A DNA stretch of 64,000 nt from Geosiphon pyriformis (GCA_016748015.1 JAAOMT010000439.1:433170-497169), one strand, 5' to 3'. Positions 1 through 13,300 are shown, counted from the stretch's first letter. Translations and numbers: made by a program. Notes: generated from the sequence alone by a model not told the origin.

Positions 1-345
1 TTAATATTTTTATCATCACCAGACAGACTATCTACATTAAAATACATACTATTACCAGTCCCGAATTTATTCAAGGAGATATCTTTTTTATTACTAATGT
101 GTTTAATATTGCTAAGAATAACTTTCTTTTTTTGGAAGAAGAAACTACTAACAGGACCATGAAAATCATCTTTGGGCACTTTTTTTTTAAATATAACACT
201 ACTTGTAACAGTTTTCAAGTTCACAAAAAATGGATTATTAGTTAAAAAAATAATACTATAAACTAATAAGAAAAAATAAAAAAACTTTTTTTTCAGAAAT
301 GTACTTTTTGGGGTTTTTTTTGGAATGTAAGAGAAAAAAAAGTTT
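1..345 (-). mobile_element. LINE copy L3, 5' end (runs off the window)
   Basis: Read on the minus strand, this stretch begins with a T-rich leader (about 270-345) that matches the leaders of the LINE copies starting at 13080 and 13255. It continues as a mostly open frame whose N-terminal part resembles the start of the L2 protein, including a KHISN...DISL stretch and an SLSGDD acidic motif comparable to KHSGDEADL in L2. The rest of the element lies before base 1. The wording differs enough from L1 and L2 to suggest another subfamily. The identification rests on short similarity only. Confidence 0.5.
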
Positions 346-1950
346 TATATCTGCATATTAAAACTAATTTTTTTTAAATTAATAAAAAATTATAATTAGT
401 AAAAAACTTTTAATTATTAGTATTGTTTTAAGTACTAAAATATTAATTATTTAATTTTTAAATACAAATTTTTTTTAAGTTTATAATTGGTTTTAAAAAT
501 TTTAAAAATTATTTTATTAGTGTAAAATTTTATGTAAAAACTGTAATTTTTTTAATTTTTTTTCTGTTGTTATTATTAATTTTGTAATTAACTTTGTTAA
601 TTAGATTTATTATTGAACTTATTAATTCTTTAATTATTTTGGTTATATTTAATAAATATTTTTTATATATTATTATTTATTTAAACAAAATATTATAACT
701 TTAATAATTTTTTATAATATTAATTTTTAAAAAACTTTAATTAATTTAATTACATATTTTATTTTATTTTTTATTAATATTTAATGAGTAAGGCCCAAAT
801 ATTTTATTTATAAATGTTTTTTTATAATAAATAAAAATATTAAAACTTTTTTATAATAAATATTTTAAATATAATAATTGCTTATTATTATATTTAATAT
901 AATTTATATTATTTAATTTTAATTAATAATATTTGGTAGTTGCTTTTTGTTTTTTTAATAAACTTATAATTTATTGTAAAATTAATTTTTATAATATGTT
1001 TTTATTTTTTATTAAGCTATTATAATATTAAATTATTTTGTTATAATAGTTAAATTATTATTGTACTTTTTTTAACTTTTTTGAATTAATAATAAACTTT
1101 AAAAAAAAAATACCAATTAATTTTTACAAAAACCAATATTATTTTAATTATTTAATAACCAAAAAAAAAGCAAAAAAGCAAAAAATTTAAAAATATATAA
1201 ATTAAAATTAATAAATTAATAATAATTATTAAAATTAGTAATAATTAAAAATTAACAAAAAGTACATAATTAATTTAAAAAGTATTAAAATAATTTATAT
1301 ATTTTAAATTCAAAAATAATATAATTATAAGACTTTATTATTTTAATAAAATACTTGTATAATATTAAAATTAAGTAATTAACAATATTATAATAACATT
1401 ATACCAAATTATATAACTAATTAATAATTAATAAGTTAAATAATTTACTATACAAAATAAATATAAATACAAATACAAACTAATTTTTAATTTAAAAACA
1501 ACAAAATTATTAAAAAAAGTTTTTTTGTTTTAATTTTTTTTTATTTGTTATTTTGTTTTATTTTAGTTTTTGTTAATAAACTGCGTAATTTTAAAAAAAT
1601 TTAAATTATTTGTTAACATTAAACATTGATTTAATAACTTAGTTATTTAAAAGCTTTTAAATTATATAATAATTAAAAATCTTTAATTATTATTTTTTAT
1701 TACTTGGTTAGTTCAATTATCAACTATTTAAGCTTTAATCAATACTAAACCCATAAAAATCTAAAAAGCAACAACTCTTTTTACTTACTATATGAACAAT
1801 GCAAATCAACTACCACTTAATCCAATTATTATTGGCCACTTAAGTCACCAGTTAACAAACCACACTATCAAGTTCATTCCATAAATCATGTAATCTTATC
1901 TTTGTTATACATTTATTTTAAATATATTATCTGCTGACAGCTACATTTGG
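346..1950. other. AT-rich intergenic spacer
   Basis: This stretch is extremely A+T rich with many homopolymer runs and no open frame of note. A short segment near 765-815 (ending ggcccaaata) resembles the 3' end of LINE L1 near 6400-6427, so a tiny LINE 3' remnant is possible. The part from about 1740 is less AT-rich and probably contains the 3' untranslated region of VID27, which ends at 1953 on the minus strand. Nothing else is recognisable. Confidence 0.5.
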
Positions 1951-1952
1951 CA

Positions 1953-4900
1953 TTACCACGGGGAATTCACTATCGAGGATTCGGATTTTCGTCCCTAAAG
2001 ATTATCAAGTTAGAATTAATTCTTCAAATTAACTTCTAAAGAATACTCACCTTGGAAGGAGAAAGATATGATTTTGTCGGAGCATGTAAATGAGTCTTCT
2101 TTGTAATGACAACTATTGGAAAAATGTAAACATTAAATCTATTCTTTACAAAAAATCTTTTTGAAATTAAAAATCAAAGAGATCTATGCATACCATCATG
2201 TGGTAAAGCGACCACAATGGAACGATCTTCTCCGTATTTGAAATTATCCGCTACAACATCATCAATATATCGTTTGATTTGATAGTCAAAATACTTTCCT
2301 TGTCTTATACGACGGAAACTCCATGTGATGACGAAGGGGCCGGTGCTATCATTACCAGTTGATCATAAGCGAAGGAAGGAAATAATCGAGAATAAATTTG
2401 AAGCTCAATTACCTTGTAACTATAGTTTTTTCTTTGGATGATTCACCCATGTTGAAACGCGCCGGTGTAAAACATACCTATGTGAAAATCAAGATGAAAG
2501 TCAATAGGTGTTTTAACATGGAAGATCATATCTCGGCTTACATCAACATTCATCATTTTTATGTGTTCGGGACGTAACTGAAGTTTTGCCGCTTTTGGCT
2601 GTAAAAATAGATAGTATTGGAATGGTGTTTTATATGAATTTAATTCAATGAAAGTAAATCGAATTTTTTTTAGAGAACCTTCATTTCCTTGGCGAAACTC
2701 TTTGTAAAGCCAGTCTTGTGATCAGGATCACCTTTCAATTCTGTATTAACCAAAAGAAGATATGTCCGACAGGTCGCAACGACATATTTGCCATCGGCAG
2801 TTACATCGACTCCAATTATAGGATCCCCCAGCCCTGGTAAGTTTGTTTTGGCGCTTTTCCCCAATTTATCGTACAACTTGATGTCACCCTTCTCACTACC
2901 AATTACGATATGTCCTTGCTGATCTGTAGCTGCGCAAGAGAAATTGGTCTTTGTGACGTACTGTTTTCGTTCAGAATCGACAAGTTTAAATCCATTTAAC
3001 CGAGGATCAATACGAAATAAAGAATTATGGGACATTCCAACAAGTGTGGCCTCCCCTGTCATTTGAGCAAACTTGTTTTCAGGAATAATATTGGTACAAG
3101 GAATAATGTCGTGAACTTTCCATTCTTCCACAACTTTCCCATATTCGAGATCCATTTTATATAAGTTTTGTTCATTATCACCGTCCATTAGAATCATCGA
3201 AGAATCTTCTTGATGTAACATCACCTAAATATTACAAATAATCGAGAAAAGGATATGTTAGTTGAGAGGAATTTAGAGAACATAAATATGCTTGGAAATC
3301 TAGTTTGAGAAGAAACCTTTTTTGGACTAAAAAGTTTTCCAGAAAGAGTTTTAATATTTTTAATTGAAGCTGCGTGTTCCATACTATCATTCTCGGCGTG
3401 TTTGAAAACTCCAATGTTATGACCTTTTACGACAAAAGATCGGTCATGTTTGTAACCAACAGCAAGTTGACTATTAGAATGTTGCTCATCCTCAGGAGGT
3501 TCTGTGTTTATATCATCTCGATCTGAGTCATCTTCAGATTCATCGGTCCCATTTTCTATACGGGCACATAAATATGATAAGAAAAATTCTGTCATATGGA
3601 GTAGGAATTTGATGAATCTTACCTTCAGAGTCCTCTTCTGGGACTGCATCAGGCATATCAATATCCTCGTCATAAGCACGAATAACGTAGTCTTGATCTT
3701 CTTTCTAAAATAAAAATAATTCAGTTTGAAAGAAAGATTAAATACTAAAAGAGATTGTTCTGATTTTTGCACCTTAATCATCGAAAATTTAGTTTCATTT
3801 AATGCTTCAAACATTGCACGAGCGAAAACAGCTCTGAAACTTTGCGTTTTCTCTAAGCTGTCAAAGCGAAGCGACCAGGAATATATATCTCCTTCATCTG
3901 AATTATAGAATATTTGATCAGATGATGTTATCTGACTAGGGCCTATATTTAAGAATCATGATACTACCGTAATGACACCAAATTAGGCACCAATTTTCCT
4001 AGGAAAAGAAGTTTTGTTATTCATATGAGATCTAGCATTTTTTCAAATATTTGAATCTAGAGATTTACTAACTCACATTACTGAACACAGGATTCATATT
4101 CGGTTGAAGCTTTTGACTAATATGAGTGGTTGTTTCATCAGAGATATTCAACCAATCTATTGATAAAGAAACAGTCAAATAATGAGGAGGATGATCAACA
4201 ATACTTTTTTTATCAAAGACTGATTAGGAAAAGATACATTGATATGAGTCTCCTTGCAGTAATGTCGCAGTGACCTTTGGTGCATGCTCTAGAAATATTG
4301 ATGCATTAGCTTCAAACAAGTATAGGGTAGCTTCCACACTTGTCAATGTTTCGGGTTTTGAAGTGGAACTAGGGAGGTCAATTTTGCCAGTTTGATAAGT
4401 GGAAATAAACGGCTGCTTGCTCTCTTCTTTTACTGGTGTTGTAGTAGAAGATAAGACGGAATCTGGAGATGATCCAGATGCATGGACAGAATTACGAGTG
4501 GAGATTGAAGGTGAACTATGGGCTGGTTTAGGTCTAGTTTAAAAATTGATGTGAGTACTATGTTCAATGTATGCAAAATTATCATTGTAATTAATAAACA
4601 TACACATAGATAAAGCTTTGAATTTCTTGATCAGTGGCTTGGAAATGGGATTTTCGATACTTTCGCTCATACATGCAATGGTATACTGTCAATTCAAAAG
4701 TGTTGACGGTATGAGCAGTGATCTTCTCATCACATATAAATTCGTATAAATCATCCGGTTCCTTCATGAAAAGTCAGATGGTTCAATAAATATTTTGAAT
4801 TTAAAGTATATCAAGCGAAAATAGCAGAATTGGGTTTACTAACTCCAGACAAATCCTTCCAAGAGAAGGTCGTAAATCCTTCTATTTGACCTTTGCGAAA

Positions 4901-5348
4901 TTCCAGAGTTTCGTCGATGAGAAAAACCTTTTCTTCGTCAGCCACTAGGTGGCATTGGTTGGTGTTTATTAAATGGATCAAAGTTTTCATTAAATGTTTA
5001 ACCATTGTATTTCACTTATCAAATCGACGTACATTCTCCTTGTTCCTCTTCCAAGTTCAGTTCCCCTTCATCAAACACTCTAGATATCACCAATTGATAT
5101 TGCCAACTTACTAAGGTTCGACGAACAGTAGCTTGGCAATCCTTGAAGCTGGAGATTTTGGAAAAGGTGATTAAAAATGTATACTGATTTATTATAGCAA
5201 GACCGAAAATTTCATACATGCACTCTCTATTGCCTTTAGGACTGTGGGGTCTAACAAGATAAAGTTGACCACTGGTTATCTGAAATAACTCGGGGTTATC
5301 GGGATTCCCTTGATAAGACACAAAGAAATAAGGATATGTCACCAACAT
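1953..5348 (-). CDS. VID27: VID27-family protein (WD40-like C-terminal domain), about 16 exons
   Basis: Homologue of fungal Vid27, a cytosolic protein linked by name to vacuole import and degradation, with poorly understood biochemistry. The N-terminal exons (about 5302-5218 and 5150-5030) encode the typical SGQLYLVRPHSPKGNREC and ATVRRT...WQYQLVISR motifs. The next ones encode EKVFLIDETLEF (about 4945-4845) and DLYEFICDEKITAHTVNTFE (about 4762-4610). A Ser/Thr-rich linker and PH-like region follows (4535-4240), then SDEGDIYSWSLRF (3903-3772), acidic exons (3706-3624, 3556-3317), and the beta-propeller domain: 3224-2677, 2600-2480, 2455-2412, and 2350-2203 with STGPFVITW and VVADNFKYG. The last exon ends IVNSPW plus stop at 1953-1955, the usual family C-terminus. 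Introns are 50-100 bp with GT...AG ends. The ECI/FKD junction (donor gtatgaaatt, acceptor ctccag) restores the frame. No stop is seen within the exons. The start is uncertain: ATG at 5348 is the minimum, and an ATG at 5619 could belong to an upstream exon. Exons around 4160-3960 are the least certain. Confidence 0.88.
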
Positions 5349-5619
5349 TACTCCCTATAAAGCACATTTAAAACCCCATTTTACCCCAAATCAATCTGCC
5401 CAAAGATTTTATTAATAGCATTTATTCTTTGAAAGGCAACAAGGTGAAATTCACAAAATTGAATAAAGCGAAGAGATCTAATTTAATTATTGTTGACTTC
5501 TTAATTGAATGGGCTAAAGGCTAATTAACAAACTTTTCCCCAAATAACAATTTACAGACCTGAATATAAGAAACTATCACAGCGATTACATGTTTGGCGT
5601 CATTATTTTTTGCGGTCAT

Positions 5620-6410
5620 TCCTGATTATAATTAAATTATAATTTGAATTATTTATCAATAAACCAGTTTTTAAAGAATCAAAATACGATATTATTAATA
5701 ATTAATTTTTATTATTATTCAATATTTAATTAATTAAATTATTATTACAATTTTTAATAATACATAAGTATAACAATATTTAAATAAATAAATACATTGA
5801 TTTTATTTTATTAATATTTTAATTTGTATTAATTTACAAATATAATTAAATATTATAAATAGATTATTTATTAATTTAAATAATGTAATAATAAAAATTT
5901 ATTAAAATATGAACAATACCATTTATTAAAACAAATATTTTTTGTTCAAATTATAATTAATAAAAGCAAATTTTTTTTAGAATATTTCTAAAATTAAGTA
6001 ATTACCAATTGGTTTTTTAAATTTTTTCAATTTATAATAAAATTTACTTATAATTATTTAATTAAAAAACTTTTTTTCTTTTATTGTTTTAATAATTTAA
6101 TATTATAACTTTAATTATTTTTTAATTAAATTTTAACAAAACAACAACAACAACAACAAAAAAAATAAAAAATAAAAAAGTAAAAAATAATAATATTCTA
6201 TCAATAATTATAATTAAAAACTATTAGTTTAATATAATAAAATTTATAAAATTATGTTTTTAAAATCTATTGCTTTAAAAATAGTACAAATAAAATGAGT
6301 ATTTTAATAATAAATATAATTTATAATATATTTTTAATTACATATTTGGGTTTTTATTAAATAATAAAATTGTAAATTTATTTTTTTTATTTTTTTTTAT
6401 TAATATTTTA
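5620..6410. other. AT-rich spacer between VID27 and LINE L1
   Basis: No coding signal. The stretch is dominated by A/T runs and contains a short CAA-type microsatellite near 6138-6160. It separates the 5' end of VID27 from the 3' end of LINE L1, so it should include the VID27 promoter, but no specific element can be pointed to. Confidence 0.5.
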
Positions 6411-6465
6411 CAAGTGAGACCCAAATACAATCTAGCACAATACATCAAACTAAGTAATCTAAACT

Positions 6466-6484
6466 AAGTGCAAATCATGCACTT
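6466..6484 (-). repeat. Stem-loop in LINE L1 3' UTR
   Basis: AAGTGCA (6466-6472) and TGCACTT (6478-6484) form a perfect 7-bp stem with a 5-base loop. It lies in the presumed 3' UTR, about 60 bases from the element's 3' end. In some LINE families a 3' stem-loop is what the reverse transcriptase recognises. Whether that holds here is inference, since the same region of L2 is not visible. Confidence 0.4.
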
Positions 6485-6523
6485 TTTACATATAACCACT
6501 CACTTAGACCAATCAAAGCAACA

Positions 6524-9500
6524 CTATGAATCTATCTTAATAGACACTGTGCTATTAATACCAGAAAAAAAACTGCAAGACTTATAAAAACCAAAACTAA
6601 CTTTGTGTATCTCCACAATACCAAGCAATTTAACAACACTATCAAAATACAGTAAAAAAAATTTATGGGTCTTTGAGAGCACTAAATTATTAGTCATAAT
6701 CAAACTTTTCTTGTTTATAATTATTTTAAACTTAGTTCTTACCATCTATATCTCTGTTTAATGAGTTATCTTTAAGTCCTTTACCAATTTAATGATTATA
6801 TTGCCAGCAATTTTAGTATACTCAAACACAAATAAAGCCTCCAAATACCAACTTTTAAAAAAAAATTCTTGTACAATATAATATACACTTCTAAATCAAA
6901 AACACATATAGAAAATATTTACATAACACAAAATAAGAACAGACACAGTTCCAATATAGTGGTTTACTAAATTATATGAGAGTTAAACAAGATTATATGA
7001 GCAGCAAAATCCATTATACATGTAAATAGGTAATCAAAAAGTTCCATCTCCTCATAATAAAGACACAACACACTGAAATAAGTCTTATCATACAAGTGTT
7101 TTTTAACAGTAACCAATAAATAACAATATAAAACTTTTATAAAATATAAGCACAAATCAGCAGTAAATTTATTTCATAAAGTCAGATGTCATATATAAAT
7201 CAGAATGCCAAACTAAAAAAATTTAAACCCAATTCATATCTTTAATTATGTTTACATCAATAATATTAGATCCAGACTCTATTATTTAATAAGCCTAATA
7301 AATAGCTTTAAAGACATTATATACAAAATAACAAATATTTTCAGATACTTTTATCTTACCAATTTTAATGTAGACTTCCTTAATAAGAACAAGAAGAATC
7401 AAATTTGAGCATAAAGCTAAATCAGTCAACTTATTAGCATATTTATTGCTTAAAACTTCTAAATAGTCTTTAACTTTAGACCAAAAAACATTAAGCTTCT
7501 TATTCCTAATAGAGTTCTTTACACTATATCTCTCTATTTAACATTAATTGCAAAAATTTGGCAAAGCCAATTTTGACTTAGCATTACAAACATTCAAAGC
7601 AATCTGACTGTCTAATATATTATAACACTATTACTTGCAAGAACACATTCCAAAGCCAAAGCAATTACTTACAATTTAGCTATTATAAAAGAAACCAAAC
7701 CACTAATTTTAACACTTATGCTCAGATCCAAGTCCACAAAAAATGCAGCTGTATCATATTTTATTTTGTATATATCCAAATCTTTCAAAGATTTATTTGT
7801 GTAAACATTGATGATATTCAAACTAGCATCAGAAAAACACTGTTGCACCACAAAAATGTCATTAAAACAAAAAACATTTAAATATTAAAAGTCATTAGTA
7901 AAAAATTATACAATAGAATGACAAAAAAAATTGACCAAAAACTTGCATGTTAACTTAAACCACACAAAAATAAGGCCCTTAAAATCAAATTTTTTCCAAC
8001 AATAAAAACTTTTTTAAATAAAAACCACACTTTTTTTATTATACAATTGTTTAATAAAAACAATATTAAATCTTTTAAAGTAATTTGTAAACATTATAGA
8101 ACACCAATTTTTTTAAAACAAAAGATATCAAAGTGCCTCCTAAGAACCAAAAAGCAGAGAAAATAATATTATTAAGAAATATATTATAATTCAAAAAAAT
8201 TTTTACCACACTAGTTAGGAAATTATTAACCAGATTGATTCTCAACTTAACAGAAAACTGTAAAAAATACACTAAAACCAACTTAAAACTTGTAAATTAA
8301 GGTATTAATAGCTAAATAAATAATTAAAAATACTACTGACATTTAAAAAACACAGTATCAAAGCTAATTTATTCTTTGTTTGCATCTGCTTAAAAGATTT
8401 CAGATTATACAAAAACAGATAATAAAGAGTCTTATTAGGAAAGTCTTTGGACAAGCCAATCTTTACTTTTAAATATCTTTTAATTAATGTATTCTACTTA
8501 TTATATATACTCTTAAAGACAAAATTAAATTGGTTTCTGTAATTAATAATTGAGTGTAAAACTGCCAAAACCAAATAAAAAAATTGTTTATTTGAAATAG
8601 TTTTTTTTAAAACCATATTAGCAAAAAACTTAACATCTGAATGAGTTTTCATTAGACTAAGTTTGAACAAACTCTTAAAAAACAAAAAAATACCAAAATA
8701 TTAATGAAACTTTTTTTTACATATAATAAAAATTGGCAGTCTGCTTATCAATAATAATGCATCTTTAATCCTCTAGTTAATAGAAATGGCTACAATTTTT
8801 TTATTATTGATTGAAATATTATTAATCTTAAAAAAATCACTTGTAATATCCAAAATATATTAAGTAACAGCTTGACTATACTCAATCCAAATTATGTTAT
8901 TAATAAAAGCACTAGCTACCAAAAATAAGATTATTTTATCCTGATTTTTCAATCTGTTAGTCTTAACAACTAGTTTAATATCAATACAGTAACTACACAA
9001 ACTTTCCTGTCTTTTGATTTTACACAAAAAAGAATCATTAAAAATTTTCCAGAACAAAAAAAAGAAAACCTTATTCTGGTTTAAATTATTGTATATGTTG
9101 TACTCATTAATTAAATCATAATTAGTCATGATCTGATTGATTTTGTCATTTTGAATAATTTTAAAAAAGCTAATAAACTATTTACATATCTTAATCTGAA
9201 CCAAACTACTCTTTAGATAATTTTAATCTACAAAGTTATAAGTCTTTTACATATCTTATAAGACCAACCAGAATTTACAACTCTTTTCCAAAGCATCTTT
9301 AATTACTAAATTAACAGCAAAAATAGAAGACTAAGTGGTAGTGCCTTTCAACACAGAAAAATTATTACTGCAAAAAACATTAAATTTACTATAGGCCCAA
9401 GAAATTCTATCAAAAAGTATCTTGGAAAAAATTTTTCAGACAGTTTCAATCAATGCAATTAATTTAGTATTAGTCAAACACCTTTTTATTTATAAGATTT

Positions 9501-11178
9501 AAGAATTATTAACACACAAGCTTTTTTTCAAGATTGAAATACAGACTTATAAATTAAACAAAAATTCAAAAAATCTAAAAGCATAATGAACATAAAACTG
9601 TTATAATGCTACTATAGCTCATTTGTAATATCAAACAAATCAGCAGCTTTTCTATTAAATAGGTCTTTGACTACATGTACTATATTATTATAACTGATAG
9701 TATCTATAATATTGGCAAAAGCAGCATTATCAACATGAGTTAAAAACAGATATTGATGTTATCACAGATTAAAAACATTGTTCAACACCTTTCTTTTCTT
9801 TGTTTAACTCTTTATAATTACATTAATCTTAAATTTAATCTTAACAGAATCTAGAATTAAATTATTATTAGCAACCAAGTAATTTAATACTATCTTCTAA
9901 AATAGATACTTTAATACACTTCTGATTGTATGATTCTTATTAACAGCAAAGCTAATAGTCATTCTCTTAGTTCTTAATGACTTGGCAAGCTTGAAGGCAC
10001 AATACAATCTTTTTATACCAAAAAAAGCAAATTTTACATAATTAAAACTTGCATCAAAATCCAATAGAACCTAAATACTCAAAGTTTTATTATTGTTCAA
10101 AGAAGTCCAATGACTTATCAAAGAAACAAACTTCCAGTAACACTAATATGTAAAGACTTGACAATTTTTAAAACCAAAATTTTTAATTTATGAAACTTAG
10201 AAGAGTCTTTAGTAAAAATACTATCAAAGTTCTTGAACTATTTCTTTCTAAGAATTTTATTAGCTAATAAACACACCATCTTGCAAACAATATCTCATAT
10301 TATATCTAAGTCCAAATATTTCTTGAATATAATATACTCACCAGAAAACAACATTATATTAGCTGTTGTAGTATTTTTAAATCTATTCTATTTTATTTTA
10401 TCAATATCTTTAATATCAAACTTTCAATAATTTTTATTTGTCAGCTTGTGCAAAAAATTGAGTTGCATATCTAATAAGCCATCCAAATTCATAAAAACAG
10501 AAACAGCTTGGTAATCAGTATTGAAAAACTTTTTAACATTCTTAATATTATGATTTACTACTATATTAATCAAATTTGAAGAGACAAATACATAATTAAT
10601 TGTTTTTTTGGCACTTCTAGAATTTTTTTATGTTGAAGTTTTTACAATTAAATTTCTATTCAGTGAATTTACAAGTCCCAAATTAAAGCATTTCCTAAAA
10701 TTAGCATACCTATAAGAACCATCTTTATTAAAATTTTTACTTAAGATAATAATAAAAAATTTATTCACAGCTTTTGCAATTAAAGAGTTGATTTTTTTAG
10801 TCTGAAACAAACATATTACCAGTAAAGCACCAACATACAGCCCCAAAATTAAAACAAAAAGTTTATTTTTGAAAAGTAATTTGACAGAGAGAAGTTAACC
10901 AGAAATTTTAATAACCTTATACACATGTTTTACCAAAGTATTGTTCATAATAATTGCAACACCAGCACCAAAATAACTTTTATCTAAACTTAAAGTGAAA
11001 ATACAGACTCTACTAAACCTATTCATAATCTATGGCCTAATTTTAAATTTTAACTTTGTCTTAATAATAATAAAAACTATGTTATCTGAATTTATATACC
11101 AATAAACAATGTTTTTTTGCTTGGAAGAAACATTGAAACTTTTAATATTATAAGTAGCAATCTTTCACATTAGATTAA
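6524..11178 (-). pseudogene. LINE L1 endonuclease / reverse transcriptase / RNase H region, decayed
   Basis: Fragments in order: endonuclease near 11100-10150 (a GLYVGA...INSLIAKAVN stretch, with ILSKNFNKDG where a GDFNE-type motif belongs); reverse transcriptase near 9900-8300, including the segment at 9129-8860 with an F-I-N-N core where L2 has F-V-D-K and active enzymes have xxDD; RNase H near 7851-7669 (VYTNKS); C-terminal zinc-finger-like block at 7155-6967 (KKHLYDKTYFSVLCLYYEE, matching KYLYNKHYLSVVCLYC of L2); and the last block at 6745-6524. Asp to Asn and Glu to Lys changes at active-site positions, plus many stops, make it non-functional. ORF1 and the endonuclease appear to be one continuous reading unit in this family. 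Confidence 0.75.
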
Positions 11179-12960
11179 TTATTGAAAAGAAAAATTTTTT
11201 ACACTTAAATTAAAATTGTCCATTTTGGCCATTAGGCTTATAACTATAGTTAACAAACTATTCATATTTTTCTTCAGCTTAGAAAACACTAACATATTAA
11301 TAACTACCATTTTTATAACAGTTTTCCTACCAGTAACCACATCTGAATTCTCACTTATTACTATATCTGCCTTTTGATTTTGTAATAAAAGAGTCACCAA
11401 TAACTAATATCCAAGGCTAGGCTGAAAAATTATTAATCTGAGTGTGTTTAATTTCTTAATCAACTTACTAATTTGTTTTATAAAACTGTTGAGACTGTAC
11501 TCAAGAGCAGCAAACTTATTATTCATTTCAACATACACCAGAGAAGAAGGCTTTACCTCTAAAAAAGAACCAAAATCAACTAAACTATTTTGTGCAGAAA
11601 AAGAAGAGAAAAAAAACCCATCAACAATTTTCACTCAAAAAACACTATCAAAAAAGACAAGATAGATAACTAAAGCTAAATACTTAACATAAATAGTGGC
11701 CAATCTGCTTTTATTAACATCTAACAATATTCTGCAATTTGAACTACTAAAAAACATTTTTTTATCAACAACACATTCGAATAAAGTATAATCTAACTTC
11801 TCATACTTGACATATTTAGCAGAGTCTAAATGAGCCCAATGAAAATTGGTGTTTCTTAGCATCAACATAGTTTTCATAACAGCATTCAATGAAACAACAG
11901 AGTCAAGACAAATAACAGCACATCTGAATCGAGTATATAAAACCAAATAATAATTAATAAAACATAGTTTTTTTACCAACAGACTTAATAAAATTCTAAA
12001 TATCATAAATGTTCATTTTTATTGGTAGTATATAGAACAGCATCTTATGATCATCTTTAAAGTTTCATGATTCCTTGTTTTTACTTGCTCTAGCAATATG
12101 TACTATATTTTTTCTAATTAGAATAGACCATTTTGTTGCAACTAAATTAACATAATCTATCTTATTAACTTCAATTACAGCTTTTTATTACAGTCTTATT
12201 AACTGTATTTAAATTGACTTAATTAATTCAAATTCAGAAAAAACAGCAGCACAATCTTAATTGGAGTACTAATTGGCATTTTTTTTAACATTACAGCTTA
12301 ATTTGAATGCTCAATAAATTTTTTGAGATTGGTGTTTACTAAAATTTGTTCACTCTTAGTCTTTTTGGTAGCCTGTATTAAACTTGATTTAGAAGTAAAC
12401 ATTGCTTTAATAATTCCAGCAAATTTTAAAAAAGTAAAAGTCTTTCCAAAACCATTGATTTTCAAAAACAATTTCCTGATTATTACTAACTTTTCTTGAG
12501 AAAACTTTCTAATCACCTTATCTAACCAATATCTAGAGTAAATAACTTCTTAACAAGAACATTAACCAAATTTTTTAGAAAAAAAAATACCAGGAAAGCA
12601 TTTAACAAAATATTATTATTATTATCACACAAAAAATTAATCTTTCTCAATGCTTTTTTGGTTTACATTTATGAATTTTTAAATGTTTAATTAGAATTTT
12701 CTTCAGTAAAAACATCACTTTTACTATAGTTAAAGCTAGTTTTCTTAACCAAACACTCTTTTTTTATGTTAACACTATTAGATTTGGTAATATCACCAGT
12801 TTTAGAACCTTATAAATAACTACTTAATTTTTTAACAGATATTTCTTTGTTATTAACATCATCTTTTAAAGCATCTTTTTTTTTTCTAGATAAAACAGAC
12901 TTAATACTAATATCAAAACCAGAATTTTTAAGAACTTTTTTCATAATAGCAATACTAAAA
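11179..12960 (-). pseudogene. LINE L1 N-terminal gag-like / RRM-like region, decayed
   Basis: The ORF fragment at 12516-12298 contains EQILVNTNLKKFIEHSN, matching NFVVNTNLKKIGIHSD of L2 at about 14065-14120. The fragment at 12006-11635 matches the CCHC-bearing block of L2 (14345-14782). The fragments at 11634-11404 and 11400-11179 match the coiled-coil-like segment of L2 at 14789-15223. The expected product is a nucleic-acid-binding N-terminal part. The first Cys of the knuckle is lost. Stops and frameshifts throughout. Confidence 0.65.
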
Positions 12961-13080
12961 CCAACAATGACTTTGTAATTAAGCAAAAATAGTTTAGATT
13001 TATCATACTAAATGATAAAAAACTTTTTAACTCTTTTTTGAAAATTTGAAATAAAAGAGAAAAAAAAGTTTTTTTTTTTA

Positions 13081-13254
13081 AATTTTAAATTATTAGATTT
13101 TGAGCTTATTAAATGTTTTTTTATTATAAATTTTTTAATTATTTTTGATATTTTTAAATATTTTTATAATTTTTAATATTTATGTTATTTTTTTAATCTT
13201 AATATTTAATTAATTAATTAACTATATAATAATAATAATAAACTATAACAAAAA
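13081..13254. other. AT-only spacer between head-to-head LINEs
   Basis: About 175 bases of nearly pure A/T, including short TTAATTAATTAA and ATAATAATA runs. It lies between the 5' ends of L1 (minus) and L2 (plus). The two flanking leaders form an imperfect inverted repeat. No gene is visible. Confidence 0.55.
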
Positions 13255-13300
13255 ATTATAAAAAACTTTTTTCTCTCTTCTATCCCAAATTCCTTAAATA

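Larger units (their letters stand above)
6411..13080 (-). mobile_element. LINE copy L1, full-length but heavily decayed
   Basis: A non-LTR retrotransposon of about 6.67 kb read on the minus strand. Its translated fragments line up in order with those of the plus-strand copy L2: N-terminal gag-like part, CCHC knuckle, endonuclease, reverse transcriptase, RNase H, C-terminal zinc-finger-like region. The 5' boundary is the T-rich leader near 13046-13080, shared with L2 and L3. The 3' boundary is placed at the end of the non-AT 3' UTR near 6411. The copy is much more AT-rich than L2 and full of stops, so it is the older or more mutated copy. No target-site duplication could be recognised. Confidence 0.75.

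Noticed and set aside
765-815. A truncated LINE 3' end upstream of VID27
   Set aside because: The similarity to 6400-6427 is short, gapped and lies in very AT-rich sequence; noted only as possible.
3232-3908. Open frames on both strands around 3232-3908 as separate genes
   Set aside because: They read through VID27 introns or lie antisense to its exons; the spliced VID27 reading explains the conserved residues.
10233-10430. Plus-strand frame of 65 codons with hydrophobic residues
   Set aside because: It is antisense to the decayed LINE L1 endonuclease region, and AT-rich sequence gives such hydrophobic frames by chance.
13200-13250. Short TTAATTAA/ATAATA runs as a microsatellite or CRISPR-like array
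   Set aside because: No regular spacers or repeat length; low-complexity A/T only.
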